The position numbers and the translations under genes were made by a program. DNA of 48,269 bases from Pyxidicoccus caerfyrddinensis. GTDB taxonomy: Bacteria > Myxococcota > Myxococcia > Myxococcales > Myxococcaceae. The notes under the pieces were generated by a model that was not told the DNA's origin, made no database searches, and saw nothing but the letters and a program-made list of their open reading frames with translations. Positions 1-7,948 of the stretch are shown one piece after another; positions within the stretch are counted from its first letter, which is position 1; every line of letters begins with the position of its first letter. The stretch covers positions 1 through 48,269 of the forward strand of contig NZ_JAAIYA010000047.1 in the NCBI RefSeq assembly GCF_010894405.1, in the 5' to 3' direction.

Positions 1-62
1 AGCCCTCCAGAGCCGATGGTACTTCGCGGGAAACCGCGCGGGAGAGTAGGTCGCTGCCGGAT
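1..62 (+). rRNA. 5S ribosomal RNA, 3' end (partial)
   Basis: The first ~62 bases match the 3' part of a bacterial 5S rRNA: a GCCGATGGTA block, a short G/C hairpin, the GGGAGAGTAGG block, then GTCGCTGCCGG. In E. coli 5S the same order is GCCGATGGTAG, hairpin, GCGAGAGTAGGG, AACTGCCAGGCAT. The 5' half lies outside the window, so an rRNA operon must sit immediately upstream. The exact 3' end (about 60-64) is estimated by analogy. A strong terminator follows within 11 bases. Confidence 0.88.
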
Positions 63-72
63 TCTTTTTGAG

Positions 73-112
73 AACCCCCGTTGCCCTCGTGGCAACGGGG
101 GTTTTCTTTTTT
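73..112 (+). terminator. Intrinsic terminator of the rRNA operon
   Basis: A perfect 13-bp stem (73-85 with 91-103) encloses a 5-base loop (CTCGT) and is followed by a T-rich run (104-112). This is a textbook rho-independent terminator directly after the 5S rRNA tail, so it should end the rRNA operon transcript. Because the left arm is preceded by AGAA it could also work weakly on the opposite strand. Confidence 0.93.
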
Positions 113-124
113 GTGCGTTGGCCT

Positions 125-325
125 TTGTGGCTGCCAGGGCCCGCGGAGCTGCCGCGAAGCCGCGTGCTCCGCCAGGCCTGCGGCACGCGCAGCACCACCT
201 TGCCCACCGTGCTCCGGCCTTCCAGCTGGCGGTGGGCTTCGGCGGCCTCGGCCAGGTCCAGCACCAGGCCCGGGCGCACCCGCAGCCGGACCTCCGCCAG
301 CTCCGCCCGCGGGGGCTCCGATCCC
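125..325 (-). pseudogene. Remnant of NADPH:quinone oxidoreductase C-terminus
   Basis: On the minus strand one frame reads AELAEVRLRVRPGLVLDLAE, then AEAHRQLEGRSTVGKVVLRV. This is the typical last strand-helix-strand of zinc-independent quinone oxidoreductases of the medium-chain dehydrogenase family, whose consensus ending is EAHRxLExRxTxGKVVL. Only about 60 residues are recognisable. Upstream in the same frame there is an in-frame TGA near 397-399 and no Rossmann domain or start codon, so the N-terminal ~270 residues are missing. The fragment sits between the rRNA-operon terminator and the kinase promoter. It is probably a leftover of a deletion or rearrangement next to the rRNA operon. Confidence 0.6.
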
Positions 326-442
326 GCCCCAAAAACCGTGCTGCTCCGCGTCGCGACCGCGTCACCTTCCCGGCGGTTTCCTGCAGGCTCCAGGAGGGTT
401 CAACCTCGCGGATTCCTTGGGCTTTCAGTGGTGGGTGCGAGT

Positions 443-472
443 TTGACTCGCCGTCAGGGCTGGGACTAGAGT
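443..472 (+). promoter_or_regulatory. Candidate sigma-70-type promoter of the kinase gene
   Basis: TTGACT (443-448) is followed after 18 bp by TAGAGT (467-472). The predicted transcription start is near 479, leaving a ~64-base leader before the ATG at 543. This is the best -35/-10 pair in the gap upstream of the kinase. It is a motif match only. Confidence 0.4.
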
Positions 473-542
473 CCTGTCTTCCGCCCGGTCTGCGCACCGC
501 CTGCCGCGGTGCACACCCCCCGGCGCCGGGCAGCTCCACGAG

Positions 543-3395
543 ATGAAGAAGCCGACCATTTTTGGGAAGTACCTGCTCCTCGAGCGCATCAACGTCGGCG
601 GCATGGCGGAGGTGTTCATCGCGAAGGCCTTCGGGGTCGAGGGCTTCGAGCGCATCCTGGCCATCAAGAAGATCCTCCCCACGATGGCCGAGGACGAAGA
701 GTTCATCACGATGTTCATCGACGAGGCGCGGATCAGCGTTCAGCTGAACCACGCGAACGTCGTGCACATCCACGAGCTCGGGAAGCACGACGACACCTAC
801 TTCATCGCCATGGAGTACGTCGCCGGGCGCGACGTGCGGACCATCTTGGAGCGCTATCGGCGGCGCAAGGAGATCATGCCCACCGCGCAGGCGGTGTTCA
901 TCACCTCCAAGCTCTGTGACGGCCTGGACTACGCCCACCGGAAGAAGGACGCACGCGGGCAGGATCTGCACATCATCCACCGCGACGTGTCGCCGCAGAA
1001 CGTCCTCATCTCCTACGAGGGCGAGGTCAAGGTCATCGACTTCGGTATCGCCAAGGCGGCGAACCGCTCGCAGAAGACGCAGGCCGGCATCCTCAAGGGC
1101 AAGTTCGGGTACATGAGCCCGGAGCAGGTCCGGGGCATGCCCATCGACCGGCGCAGCGACATCTTCGCCGTGGGCGTGCTGCTCTACGAGATGCTCACCG
1201 GCGAGAAGCTCTTCGTCGGCGAGTCCGACTTCTCCACCCTGGAGAAGGTGCGCAACGCCGACGTCCCGCTGCCCCGCGAGTTCAATCCGAACATCCCCCC
1301 GGGGCTGGAGAAGGTCGTCCTCAAGGCGCTCACGCGCGAGCCGGAGGAGCGCTACCAGTGGGCGTCCGACCTGGCCGAGGACCTGATGCGGTTCCTCCTG
1401 GCCGGCGACGCCATCTACTCGTCGAAGCACCTGTCCTCCTACATGAAGGAGGCCTTCGCCGAGGACATGCTCCGTGAGTCGGAGAAGATGGAGCGCTACG
1501 CTGGCATCGAGCGCCCGGACCAGATCGAGCACTCCGGCGTCACCGTTAATCCGCCTGCGGCCCCGCGCGCGGCCTCCCAGGCCTCGAAGCGGGCGCCTCC
1601 GCCGGCCGCCGCCGTGTCCAGCACGCCCGCCGGGCGCGCGCCCACCGCGCCCGCCCAGCCCGCGCCGGGCTACATCCCGCCCCCCTCCGCCGAGGAGCTC
1701 GCGGAGATGGACGGCGGCGGGGCCGACAAGACGCAGATTGTCGACTCGACGCAGACCTTCCGGGCCCCCGAGACGCGCATCGCCGACAGCAGCGTGGTGG
1801 TGGACGACAGCATCACCGGCCGCTCGGAGAACCCCATCCCGAAGGGCAGCGGCACCGCCTCCGCGTACAACTACGACCGGGAGCCCGAGCCCGCGCCTCG
1901 CAAGGGCAAGAGCGGCCCCAAGGCCCAGGTCGTCATCAGCAACGAGGAGGGCGAGGCCTACGCGGGCGCCACCATGATTGGTCCCGCGCCGACCGCGCCT
2001 CCGTCGCGCTCGCGTCCCGCGCAGGTCCAGGAGGAGGAGCGCACCGGCGACATCCCCGTCCCGGCGGTGAAGGGCCGGAATGGCCGCGCCCCGCCGCGCG
2101 CGCCCCAGCCCCCACCCCAGGAGGAGCCGGCGGGCTACGACGACGGCCAGGACTACGACGGCGCCCGGCAGGACGACTACGGCGACGAAGGGCCCCCGAC
2201 GTACGACGAGTCCCAGGAGGCACCGCCGGAAGAGGAGGTCACCGGCTCGCTGCCGGTGGCGCCCGTGGCCCAGAAGGGCGCCAAGGCCGCGCCGCCCGCG
2301 AAGGTCAAGCCGAAGACTCCCGCCAAGGGCAAGGGCAAGGCCGTGGCGGGGAAGCAGCTGCCCAAGCCGGTCCTCTTCGCCGCGGCGGCGGGCATCGTGC
2401 TCGTGCTGGTCGTCATCGCCGCGGTGGCGCTGCGCCCGGATGCGGCCGGCGAGGTCACCTTCATGGTGTCTCCGTCCGCCGGCGCGCACATCGAGGTGAA
2501 CGACCAGGAGGTCCAGCTCAACACCCTCCTGTCACTGCCGCCCGGCCAGTACCGCGTGGTCGCCACCGCTCCCGGTCATCAGCGCCAGGAGAAGATGGTG
2601 AACGTCGTTGCCGGCAAGCAGACGGGGGTCTCGCTCGCGCTCGTGCCCGAGGAGACGGCGCCCCCCGCCGCCACTCCGCCGCCTCGGCCTCCCTCCAATC
2701 CCGAGGCGGTCGCGGTCGACAACACCGACAAGCCGGGGACGGCGCAGACTCCGGAGAACACTCCGCCCGCCGGGACGGAGCCGCCCACCACGGCGAACCC
2801 CGGCACGGACGCGCCGGTGGTCAAGAAGCCCGAGGTCGAGGCCCCTCCCGCACCCCGGAAGGTCGCTGCCATCTTCGAGGGCCTGGACGGCGCGGAAATC
2901 TCCATGGAGGGCAAGCGCCTGGGGAAGACGCCGCAGGTCCGGGCGGCGGACCTCGAGGTCGGGAAGACGTACCGCTTCACCGCGAAGCGTGCGGGCTACG
3001 AGCCGTACTCGGGAGAGTTCACCACCGACGGCAGCAAGGACGAGGTGCGGGTCTCCTTCCAGCTCGTCAAGGCGCCGGAGCCCGAGCCGGTGCGTGAGCC
3101 CGTGCGTGAGCCGACGCCGCGCAAGCCTCCGCCGGCCGTCGTCACCAAGCCGCCCAAGCCGGCGTCGAAGGCGATGGGCAAGTTCGCGTGCAGCACCAAG
3201 CCCGCGGGCGCCGACATCCTCGTGGACGGCAAGAAGACGGGCCGCCAGACGCCCGTGCCGCTCAGTGCCCCTTTGACGCTGCCCGTCGGAAACCGGAAGG
3301 TCTCCTTCAAGCTCAACGGAAAGACGACCAAGCCCGTGGTGGTCACCATCACCGAGGACGGGGTCGCCAAGCTGCTCAACGTGCCTATCGAGTGA
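543..3395 (+). CDS. Ser/Thr protein kinase with C-terminal PEGA-type domains
   Basis: A 950-residue transmembrane Hanks-type kinase that would phosphorylate Ser/Thr of partner proteins at the inner membrane. The catalytic domain spans about residues 6-285. It shows the Gly-rich loop region (INVGGMAEVF), the ATP-anchoring lysine K42, the HRDVSPQN catalytic loop at 146-153, DFG at 166-168 and the YMSPEQ activation segment end. A long Pro/Ala/Glu-rich linker (~330-600) follows, then one membrane helix (~609-632). Beyond it lie three beta-rich repeats resembling PEGA domains: ~637-702 (GAHIEVNDQEVQ), ~775-850 (GAEISMEGKRLGKTP) and ~878-950 (GADILVDGKKTGRQTP). PEGA domains are usually surface or periplasmic sensor modules, so the C-terminus probably senses outside the cytoplasm. 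The ATG at 543 directly precedes the kinase fold. No strong Shine-Dalgarno is visible. No dedicated substrate gene is adjacent. Confidence 0.95.
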   Translation: MKKPTIFGKYLLLERINVGGMAEVFIAKAFGVEGFERILAIKKILPTMAEDEEFITMFIDEARISVQLNHANVVHIHELGKHDDTYFIAMEYVAGRDVRTILERYRRRKEIMPTAQAVFITSKLCDGLDYAHRKKDARGQDLHIIHRDVSPQNVLISYEGEVKVIDFGIAKAANRSQKTQAGILKGKFGYMSPEQVRGMPIDRRSDIFAVGVLLYEMLTGEKLFVGESDFSTLEKVRNADVPLPREFNPNIPPGLEKVVLKALTREPEERYQWASDLAEDLMRFLLAGDAIYSSKHLSSYMKEAFAEDMLRESEKMERYAGIERPDQIEHSGVTVNPPAAPRAASQASKRAPPPAAAVSSTPAGRAPTAPAQPAPGYIPPPSAEELAEMDGGGADKTQIVDSTQTFRAPETRIADSSVVVDDSITGRSENPIPKGSGTASAYNYDREPEPAPRKGKSGPKAQVVISNEEGEAYAGATMIGPAPTAPPSRSRPAQVQEEERTGDIPVPAVKGRNGRAPPRAPQPPPQEEPAGYDDGQDYDGARQDDYGDEGPPTYDESQEAPPEEEVTGSLPVAPVAQKGAKAAPPAKVKPKTPAKGKGKAVAGKQLPKPVLFAAAAGIVLVLVVIAAVALRPDAAGEVTFMVSPSAGAHIEVNDQEVQLNTLLSLPPGQYRVVATAPGHQRQEKMVNVVAGKQTGVSLALVPEETAPPAATPPPRPPSNPEAVAVDNTDKPGTAQTPENTPPAGTEPPTTANPGTDAPVVKKPEVEAPPAPRKVAAIFEGLDGAEISMEGKRLGKTPQVRAADLEVGKTYRFTAKRAGYEPYSGEFTTDGSKDEVRVSFQLVKAPEPEPVREPVREPTPRKPPPAVVTKPPKPASKAMGKFACSTKPAGADILVDGKKTGRQTPVPLSAPLTLPVGNRKVSFKLNGKTTKPVVVTITEDGVAKLLNVPIE

Positions 3396-3496
3396 GGGGG
3401 CGGGCATCCGGCGACCCCTTCGATTGTTGAATGAAGTGGGGCTCCGGCGCGGTATGACGCCCCGCCCGCGCAACGCGGCACGCAGAGGTGATGCGC

Positions 3497-4867
3497 ATGC
3501 AAACGACGCCTACTCGCGGCAAGCCTGAGACTGGCCCCGCCCAACAGCCCTTTACGTATCCGCTCCGCAAGGAGTTCGTCGAACCCGATTGGCGTCGCAT
3601 CCCCGGGTACAAGGACGTCTCCGCGGCGGAGTGGGAGAGCGCTCTCTGGCAGCGCAAGCACACCGTCAAGAACCTCAAGGAGCTGAGGGCCACCCTCGGC
3701 GCGCTCCTGCCGGAGGACCTGGCGGCGAGCATCGAACGGGACCAGAAGGAGCGGGCGACCATGTCGCTGCTCATCCCCCCGCAGATGCTCAACACGATGA
3801 ACCTGGACGACCTGTGGAGCGACCCGGTGCGGCGCTACATGCTGCCCGCGTTCGCGGACCGGCTCACGGACTGGCCCAACCACCCCAAGGCCAGCCGCGA
3901 CAGCCTCCACGAGGCGGACATGTGGGTCGTGGAGGGCCTCACGCACCGCTACCCCACCAAGGTGCTGGCGGAGATGCTCCCCACCTGCCCGCAGTACTGC
4001 GGCCACTGCACCCGCATGGACCTCGTCGGCAACGACGTGCCCCAGGTGCAGAAGCACAAGTTCGGCGTCGGGCCGAAGGAGCGCTACGAGCAGATGCTCG
4101 AGTACCTGCGCCGCACGCCGACGGTGCGCGACGTGGTGGTCTCCGGCGGCGACATCGCCAACCTGCCCATCCAGCAGCTCGAGCCGTTCGTCAGCTCGCT
4201 GATGGACATCCCGAACATCCGGGACATCCGCCTGGCCAGCAAGGGGCTGATGGCCATTCCCCAGCACTTCCTCCAGGACCAGGTGCTGGCGGGGTTGGAC
4301 CGGCTGGCGAAGAAGGCAGTGGAGCGCGGCGTGGACCTGGCGATGCACACGCACGTCAACAACGCGGCGCAGCTCACCCCGCTGGTGGGCAAGGCCGTGC
4401 GCAAGCTGCTCGACATGGGCTTCCGCGACGTGCGCAACCAGGGCGTGCTGCTGCGCGGGGTGAACGACAGCGCGCAGTCCCTGCTGGACCTGTGCTTCAC
4501 GCTGCTCGACCACGCGAAGATCCTGCCGTACTACTTCTACATGTGCGACATGATCCCCAACAGCGAGCATTGGCGGCTGTCGGTGGACAAGGCGCAGAAG
4601 CTCCAGCACGACATCATGGGCTACATGCCGGGCTTCGCGACGCCGCGCATCGTCTGTGACGTGCCCTTCGTCGGCAAGCGGTGGGTGCACCAGATCGCGG
4701 AGTACGACCGCGAGCGCGGCATCTCCTACTGGACGAAGAACTACCGGACCGGCATCGAGGCGAATGACGCCGACGCGCTCAACCGGAAGTACGAATACTT
4801 CGACCCCATCGACACGCTGCCGGAGGCCGGCCAGGCGTGGTGGCGGGAGCAGCAGAAGGCCGCGTGA
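3497..4867 (+). CDS. KamA-family radical SAM aminomutase, divergent paralog
   Basis: A 456-residue member of the lysine 2,3-aminomutase family. These are PLP enzymes that use a [4Fe-4S] cluster and SAM to shift an alpha-amino group to the beta carbon. The cluster motif is C164-PQY-C168-GH-C171. Aspartates D351 (in YMCDMIP) and D388 (in CDVPFVGK) sit where the known enzyme binds the lysine side-chain amine. K394 is the likely PLP lysine. The usual GGGGK around that lysine is replaced by PFVGK, and the D-to-K spacing is 6 instead of 7, so the substrate may differ from lysine. The start was placed at the ATG at 3497 because AGAGG (3484-3488) lies 8 bases before it; GTG 3488 and ATG 3491 are too close to that site. 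It overlaps the next gene by one base. The true substrate is unknown. Confidence 0.85.
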   Translation: MQTTPTRGKPETGPAQQPFTYPLRKEFVEPDWRRIPGYKDVSAAEWESALWQRKHTVKNLKELRATLGALLPEDLAASIERDQKERATMSLLIPPQMLNTMNLDDLWSDPVRRYMLPAFADRLTDWPNHPKASRDSLHEADMWVVEGLTHRYPTKVLAEMLPTCPQYCGHCTRMDLVGNDVPQVQKHKFGVGPKERYEQMLEYLRRTPTVRDVVVSGGDIANLPIQQLEPFVSSLMDIPNIRDIRLASKGLMAIPQHFLQDQVLAGLDRLAKKAVERGVDLAMHTHVNNAAQLTPLVGKAVRKLLDMGFRDVRNQGVLLRGVNDSAQSLLDLCFTLLDHAKILPYYFYMCDMIPNSEHWRLSVDKAQKLQHDIMGYMPGFATPRIVCDVPFVGKRWVHQIAEYDRERGISYWTKNYRTGIEANDADALNRKYEYFDPIDTLPEAGQAWWREQQKAA

Positions 4868-6111
4868 TGAACTCCTCGGCGCTTCCGGCGGCCCTTCCGC
4901 CGGAGCCTGGCACCTCGCCGCGCCCCTCGCTCAGTGCGGAGGGGCGCCAGCGCCTGTTCCCCGCCGCCACCGACGCGGAGTGGGCGGACTGGCGCTGGCA
5001 TCAGCGGCACTCGGTGCGAGGCCTGGAGCAGCTCGAACGGTACGTGCAGCTGACGCCCGACGAGCGCGCCGGCGTGCAGGAGACGTCCGCGCTGTTCCGC
5101 ATCGGCATCAGCCCGTACTACCTGTCGCTCATCGACCCGGAGCATCCGTTCTGCCCGGTGCGCATGCAGTCCATCCCCGTGAGGGCCGAGGCGCGCATCC
5201 GTCCGGGCGAGCTGGCGGATCCGCTCGGTGAGGACAAGACGCGCCCCGAGGAGTGCATCGTCCACAAGTATCCGGACCGCGTGCTCTTCCTCGCGCTCGA
5301 CACGTGCTCCGTCTACTGCCGGCACTGCACGCGGCGGCGGATTACGCAGGGTGGGGTGGCGGAGCTCTCCAAGGAGCAGCTGCGCCGGGGCATCGAGTAC
5401 GTCCGGCGGCACCCGGAAGTGCGCGACGTGCTCATCTCCGGGGGAGATCCGTTCCTGCTGAGCGAGGCGCGGCTGGAGGAGCTGCTCGCTCCGCTGAGCG
5501 AGATTCCCCACGTGGAGATGATTCGCATCGGCACGCGTGTCCCCGTGGTCCTGCCCATGCGCGTCACCGACGCCCTGGCCAGCACCCTGCGGCGCTATGC
5601 GCCCGTCTTCGTCGTCACCCACTTCAACCACCCGAAGGAAGTGACTCCCGAGGCGCGCGAGGCGTGCGAGCGGCTGGTCGACCACGGCGTGCCGGTGGAG
5701 AACCAGGCCGTGCTGATGCGGCGGATCAACTCCGACGCGCGCATCATCAAGGAACTCTCACACGTGCTGCTGCGCAGCCGCGTGCGGCCCTACTACCTGC
5801 ACCAGATGGACGTGGCCGAGGGCTGCGAGCACCTGCGCACGCCCATCGCCAAGGGGCTGGAAATCCTGCAGCAGCTTCGCGGGCACACCACCGGCCTCGC
5901 CGTGCCCCACCTCGCGGTGGACCTGCCCGGCGGTGGCGGCAAGGTGACGCTCCAGCCCGACTACGTCGTGGAGCGCGGCGAGCACGAGACGGTGTTCCGC
6001 AACTACAAGGGCGAGCGCTACGCCTATCCCGAGCCGGAAGAGACCGACTGCGCCTGCCCCTACGATGACGTGTGGCAGGCCCGCTCGCGGGCGTACGGCG
6101 TTCGCAAGTAG
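4867..6111 (+). CDS. kamA: Lysine 2,3-aminomutase, classical type
   Basis: A 414-residue radical SAM/PLP aminomutase expected to convert L-lysine to L-beta-lysine. The cluster motif C147-SVY-C151-RH-C154-TRRR is the canonical form. D315 (YLHQMD) and D352 (DLPGGGGK) match the substrate aspartates of the clostridial enzyme, and K359 matches its PLP lysine, with the same 44-residue spacing from the first aspartate to the lysine. A zinc- or cluster-like CACP motif near the C-terminus is also family-typical. The ATG at 4867 overlaps the TGA of the previous kamA-like gene (TGATG), giving translational coupling. No beta-lysine acetyltransferase lies beside it, so an osmolyte route is not supported locally; beta-lysine use in a secondary metabolite or EF-P modification remains possible. 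Confidence 0.85.
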   Translation: MNSSALPAALPPEPGTSPRPSLSAEGRQRLFPAATDAEWADWRWHQRHSVRGLEQLERYVQLTPDERAGVQETSALFRIGISPYYLSLIDPEHPFCPVRMQSIPVRAEARIRPGELADPLGEDKTRPEECIVHKYPDRVLFLALDTCSVYCRHCTRRRITQGGVAELSKEQLRRGIEYVRRHPEVRDVLISGGDPFLLSEARLEELLAPLSEIPHVEMIRIGTRVPVVLPMRVTDALASTLRRYAPVFVVTHFNHPKEVTPEAREACERLVDHGVPVENQAVLMRRINSDARIIKELSHVLLRSRVRPYYLHQMDVAEGCEHLRTPIAKGLEILQQLRGHTTGLAVPHLAVDLPGGGGKVTLQPDYVVERGEHETVFRNYKGERYAYPEPEETDCACPYDDVWQARSRAYGVRK

Positions 6112-6171
6112 GAGCGTGGGGCGGCTCCCTCGGGGCCGCTCCTTCGGGCGTGGCTCCGGCCGCCGGGTGCT

Positions 6172-6807
6172 TCAGGAATCGTCGCCCGAGCTGCGCCGCC
6201 GCTTCACTGCCTTCTTCTTCACCCCGGACGAGCCGGCGCGCGCGGCGGCCCGCTTCGCGGCGGGCTTCTCCTCCTGCGCACTACCACCGAGCTCCACCGG
6301 CACGGACTCGGCTTCGGCCGCGCCCGGGATGCCGATGTCGACGACGGGCTCGGCGCCCTCGGCGGCCTCCAGCTCCACCGGGTCCTCCTCGCTGAATCCC
6401 TGCTGCACGGGGACGTCCTCGGCCGCTTTCTCCCCGGTGGGGGCCGTCTGCTTCGCGGCCTGGGCCTGCTCCTCCAGCCGCTTCTCCTCGGCCTTGGCGC
6501 GCGCGTTGCCCTCCGGGCCCATCCGCGCCTCGTAGCGCGCGAAGTCCTTCGCCGACACGCCGTGCTTCTCCATCACCGAGGCCGAGGCGGCCTGCTGCTT
6601 GTCGATGGCCTGCGAGCGCTCCTCGTTGCTCATCTCCGAGGGCTTGCGGTTGCCGAACTCCTCGTTGACCCGGGTCTGTGCCTGCGACTCGTCGCGGCGG
6701 ATCTCCGCCACCTTCTCCGGCGACAGCTCGGCGCCTTCCTGGGCGCTGGCGAGCCCCGGCAGGACGAGCCACGAAGCGAGCAGGAACAGGGTAGGGCGGG
6801 TGGACAT
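6172..6807 (-). CDS. Secreted hypothetical protein with basic C-terminus
   Basis: A 211-residue protein whose start at 6807 gives a clean signal peptide (MSTRPTLFLLASWLVLPGLA, cleavage near ASA-QE). An upstream in-frame extension would bury this signal and is disfavoured. The mature part has a charged helical segment (~30-120, rich in Glu/Arg/Lys/Gln), an acidic Glu/Pro stretch, and a Lys/Arg/Ala-rich tail ending KKKAVKRRRSSGDDS. No family is recognised. It is the third of three minus-strand genes that start at 7897 and converges on the aminomutase pair. The histone-like tail could bind an acidic surface polymer or nucleic acid, but that is inference. Confidence 0.75.
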   Translation of the reverse strand: MSTRPTLFLLASWLVLPGLASAQEGAELSPEKVAEIRRDESQAQTRVNEEFGNRKPSEMSNEERSQAIDKQQAASASVMEKHGVSAKDFARYEARMGPEGNARAKAEEKRLEEQAQAAKQTAPTGEKAAEDVPVQQGFSEEDPVELEAAEGAEPVVDIGIPGAAEAESVPVELGGSAQEEKPAAKRAAARAGSSGVKKKAVKRRRSSGDDS

Positions 6808-6914
6808 GGCGGGGAGCCTCGGTCGAGACCGTGGGTACGTCCTGCATCTAAGCACGGTGGCCCCAGGGGCGCACCGGTGGTGCACGCTCGTGTCCGCCAC
6901 GAACGGGCCTGGGT

Positions 6915-7244
6915 TCATCCTCCGCAGCGTGCGCAGCCATCCTTCGCGCTGGAGCACTGCTCCCTGCCCTGGGCGCACCGCGGCGGCAGGTCATCCCGGT
7001 CCGGATGCCGGTCCACCAGCGAGCACAGCTCCTCCGCCACCCCGCAGGTCCGCGTGGCCACGTCGCACTCGTCCGCGCAGGACAGGTTGTCCTGCTGCGC
7101 ACGCGCGTTCAGCTCCTCCAGCCGCGCCGAGGCCGAGTCGATGGCCGAGTCGTCATCACCGGCGACCCGGGTGTCCACGTTCTTCGCGCAGCCAGTCAGC
7201 GCGAGGCCGGCCAGGAGCAGCAGGGCAGGGGAGGAAGCACGCAT
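6915..7244 (-). CDS. Small Cys-rich lipoprotein, hypothetical
   Basis: A 109-residue protein with a lipoprotein signal (LLLLAGLALTGC, lipidated Cys within the first 20 residues). The mature part holds several cysteines spaced like disulfide pairs (SCADECDVATRTCG, EELCSL, PRCAQGREQC, DGCARCGG). It would be anchored in the periplasmic leaflet or the outer membrane. The start at 7244 was chosen because it gives the lipobox; the frame is open much further upstream but without a signal. No family recognised. It lies between the sigma-region-4-like membrane protein and the secreted basic protein on the same strand. Confidence 0.75.
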   Translation of the reverse strand: MRASSPALLLLAGLALTGCAKNVDTRVAGDDDSAIDSASARLEELNARAQQDNLSCADECDVATRTCGVAEELCSLVDRHPDRDDLPPRCAQGREQCSSAKDGCARCGG

Positions 7245-7324
7245 GCCCACCCCATACGCGCCCTGGAGCCGGTCCGTCCAGCATGGGCCCACGTGGCGCA
7301 AGGCGCCAACTGGAGGGCCTGGCT

Positions 7325-7897
7325 TCAGCGCGGAGCCGGCGCGGCGGGAATCGGAGGGCGCGGGCGGCGGGGTGGCTCGTCCGGCCGTGACAGGTACAGG
7401 TAGGCCGTCAACGCCAGCAGCGCGGCGACCGCGAGCCGCCGGAGCCACTCCTCCCGGCGCCGGTGCGGCGAGGCCGCGTCCTCCTGCGCCGCGGCCTCCA
7501 TCCCCGCGGCCACTTCCGGGCCCACCGCCCGCAGCCGCCGGCAGACCTCCGCCACGGGCACCAGCGCGGCGGGGAGCCGCGCGTCCTCCCGTGCCAGGGC
7601 CTCCATGAGCATCCTCGCCCAGGCGGCCTCCTCGTCCCCTCCGGACGGCTCGCGCACCGACAGCCCCACGCGACGCGCCAGCGTTCCACCCGCCCGCAGC
7701 AGGAGCACGGAGAAGGCCTCGGGGGAGACGCCGTAGAACGTCGCGCACGCCTCCTGGGAGCGCCCCTCCACCAGCCGCCGCATGAGCAGGGCCGAGGGGC
7801 GGGGCTCCATCGCTCGCAGGGCCGCGATGAGGACCGGAGGAGACAGGCGGGAGGCGTCGGGCTCGGGAGACGTCACGGGCGCGCCATCCTCCCCCAT
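7325..7897 (-). CDS. Membrane-anchored protein with sigma-region-4-like HTH
   Basis: A 190-residue protein. Residues ~22-76 resemble region 4 of an ECF sigma factor (MRRLVEGRSQEACATFYGVS, then PEAFSVLLLRA), matching the pattern E-G-x-S-Q-E-x-x-x-x-x-G-V-S-x2-A. There is no sigma region 2. A helical middle (~88-140) leads to one transmembrane segment (~154-171) and a short Pro/Arg-rich tail. Tethering the HTH to the membrane suggests a regulator or anti-sigma-like partner rather than a working sigma factor. Coding strand and start (ATG at 7897, divergent from the SpoIID-domain gene at 7949 with a 51-bp gap) fit gene spacing here. Function unknown. Confidence 0.75.
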   Translation of the reverse strand: MGEDGAPVTSPEPDASRLSPPVLIAALRAMEPRPSALLMRRLVEGRSQEACATFYGVSPEAFSVLLLRAGGTLARRVGLSVREPSGGDEEAAWARMLMEALAREDARLPAALVPVAEVCRRLRAVGPEVAAGMEAAAQEDAASPHRRREEWLRRLAVAALLALTAYLYLSRPDEPPRRPRPPIPAAPAPR

Positions 7898-7948
7898 CCG
7901 CCGGGCGTTTTCTTGAGGCTCGCACCCACACCTCTACACTCCCCGTCC

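Noticed and set aside
4867..6111. EpmB-type aminomutase acting on EF-P
   Set aside because: The protein carries the GGGGK block and both lysine-binding aspartates of free-lysine aminomutases, and no epmA or efp gene is adjacent.
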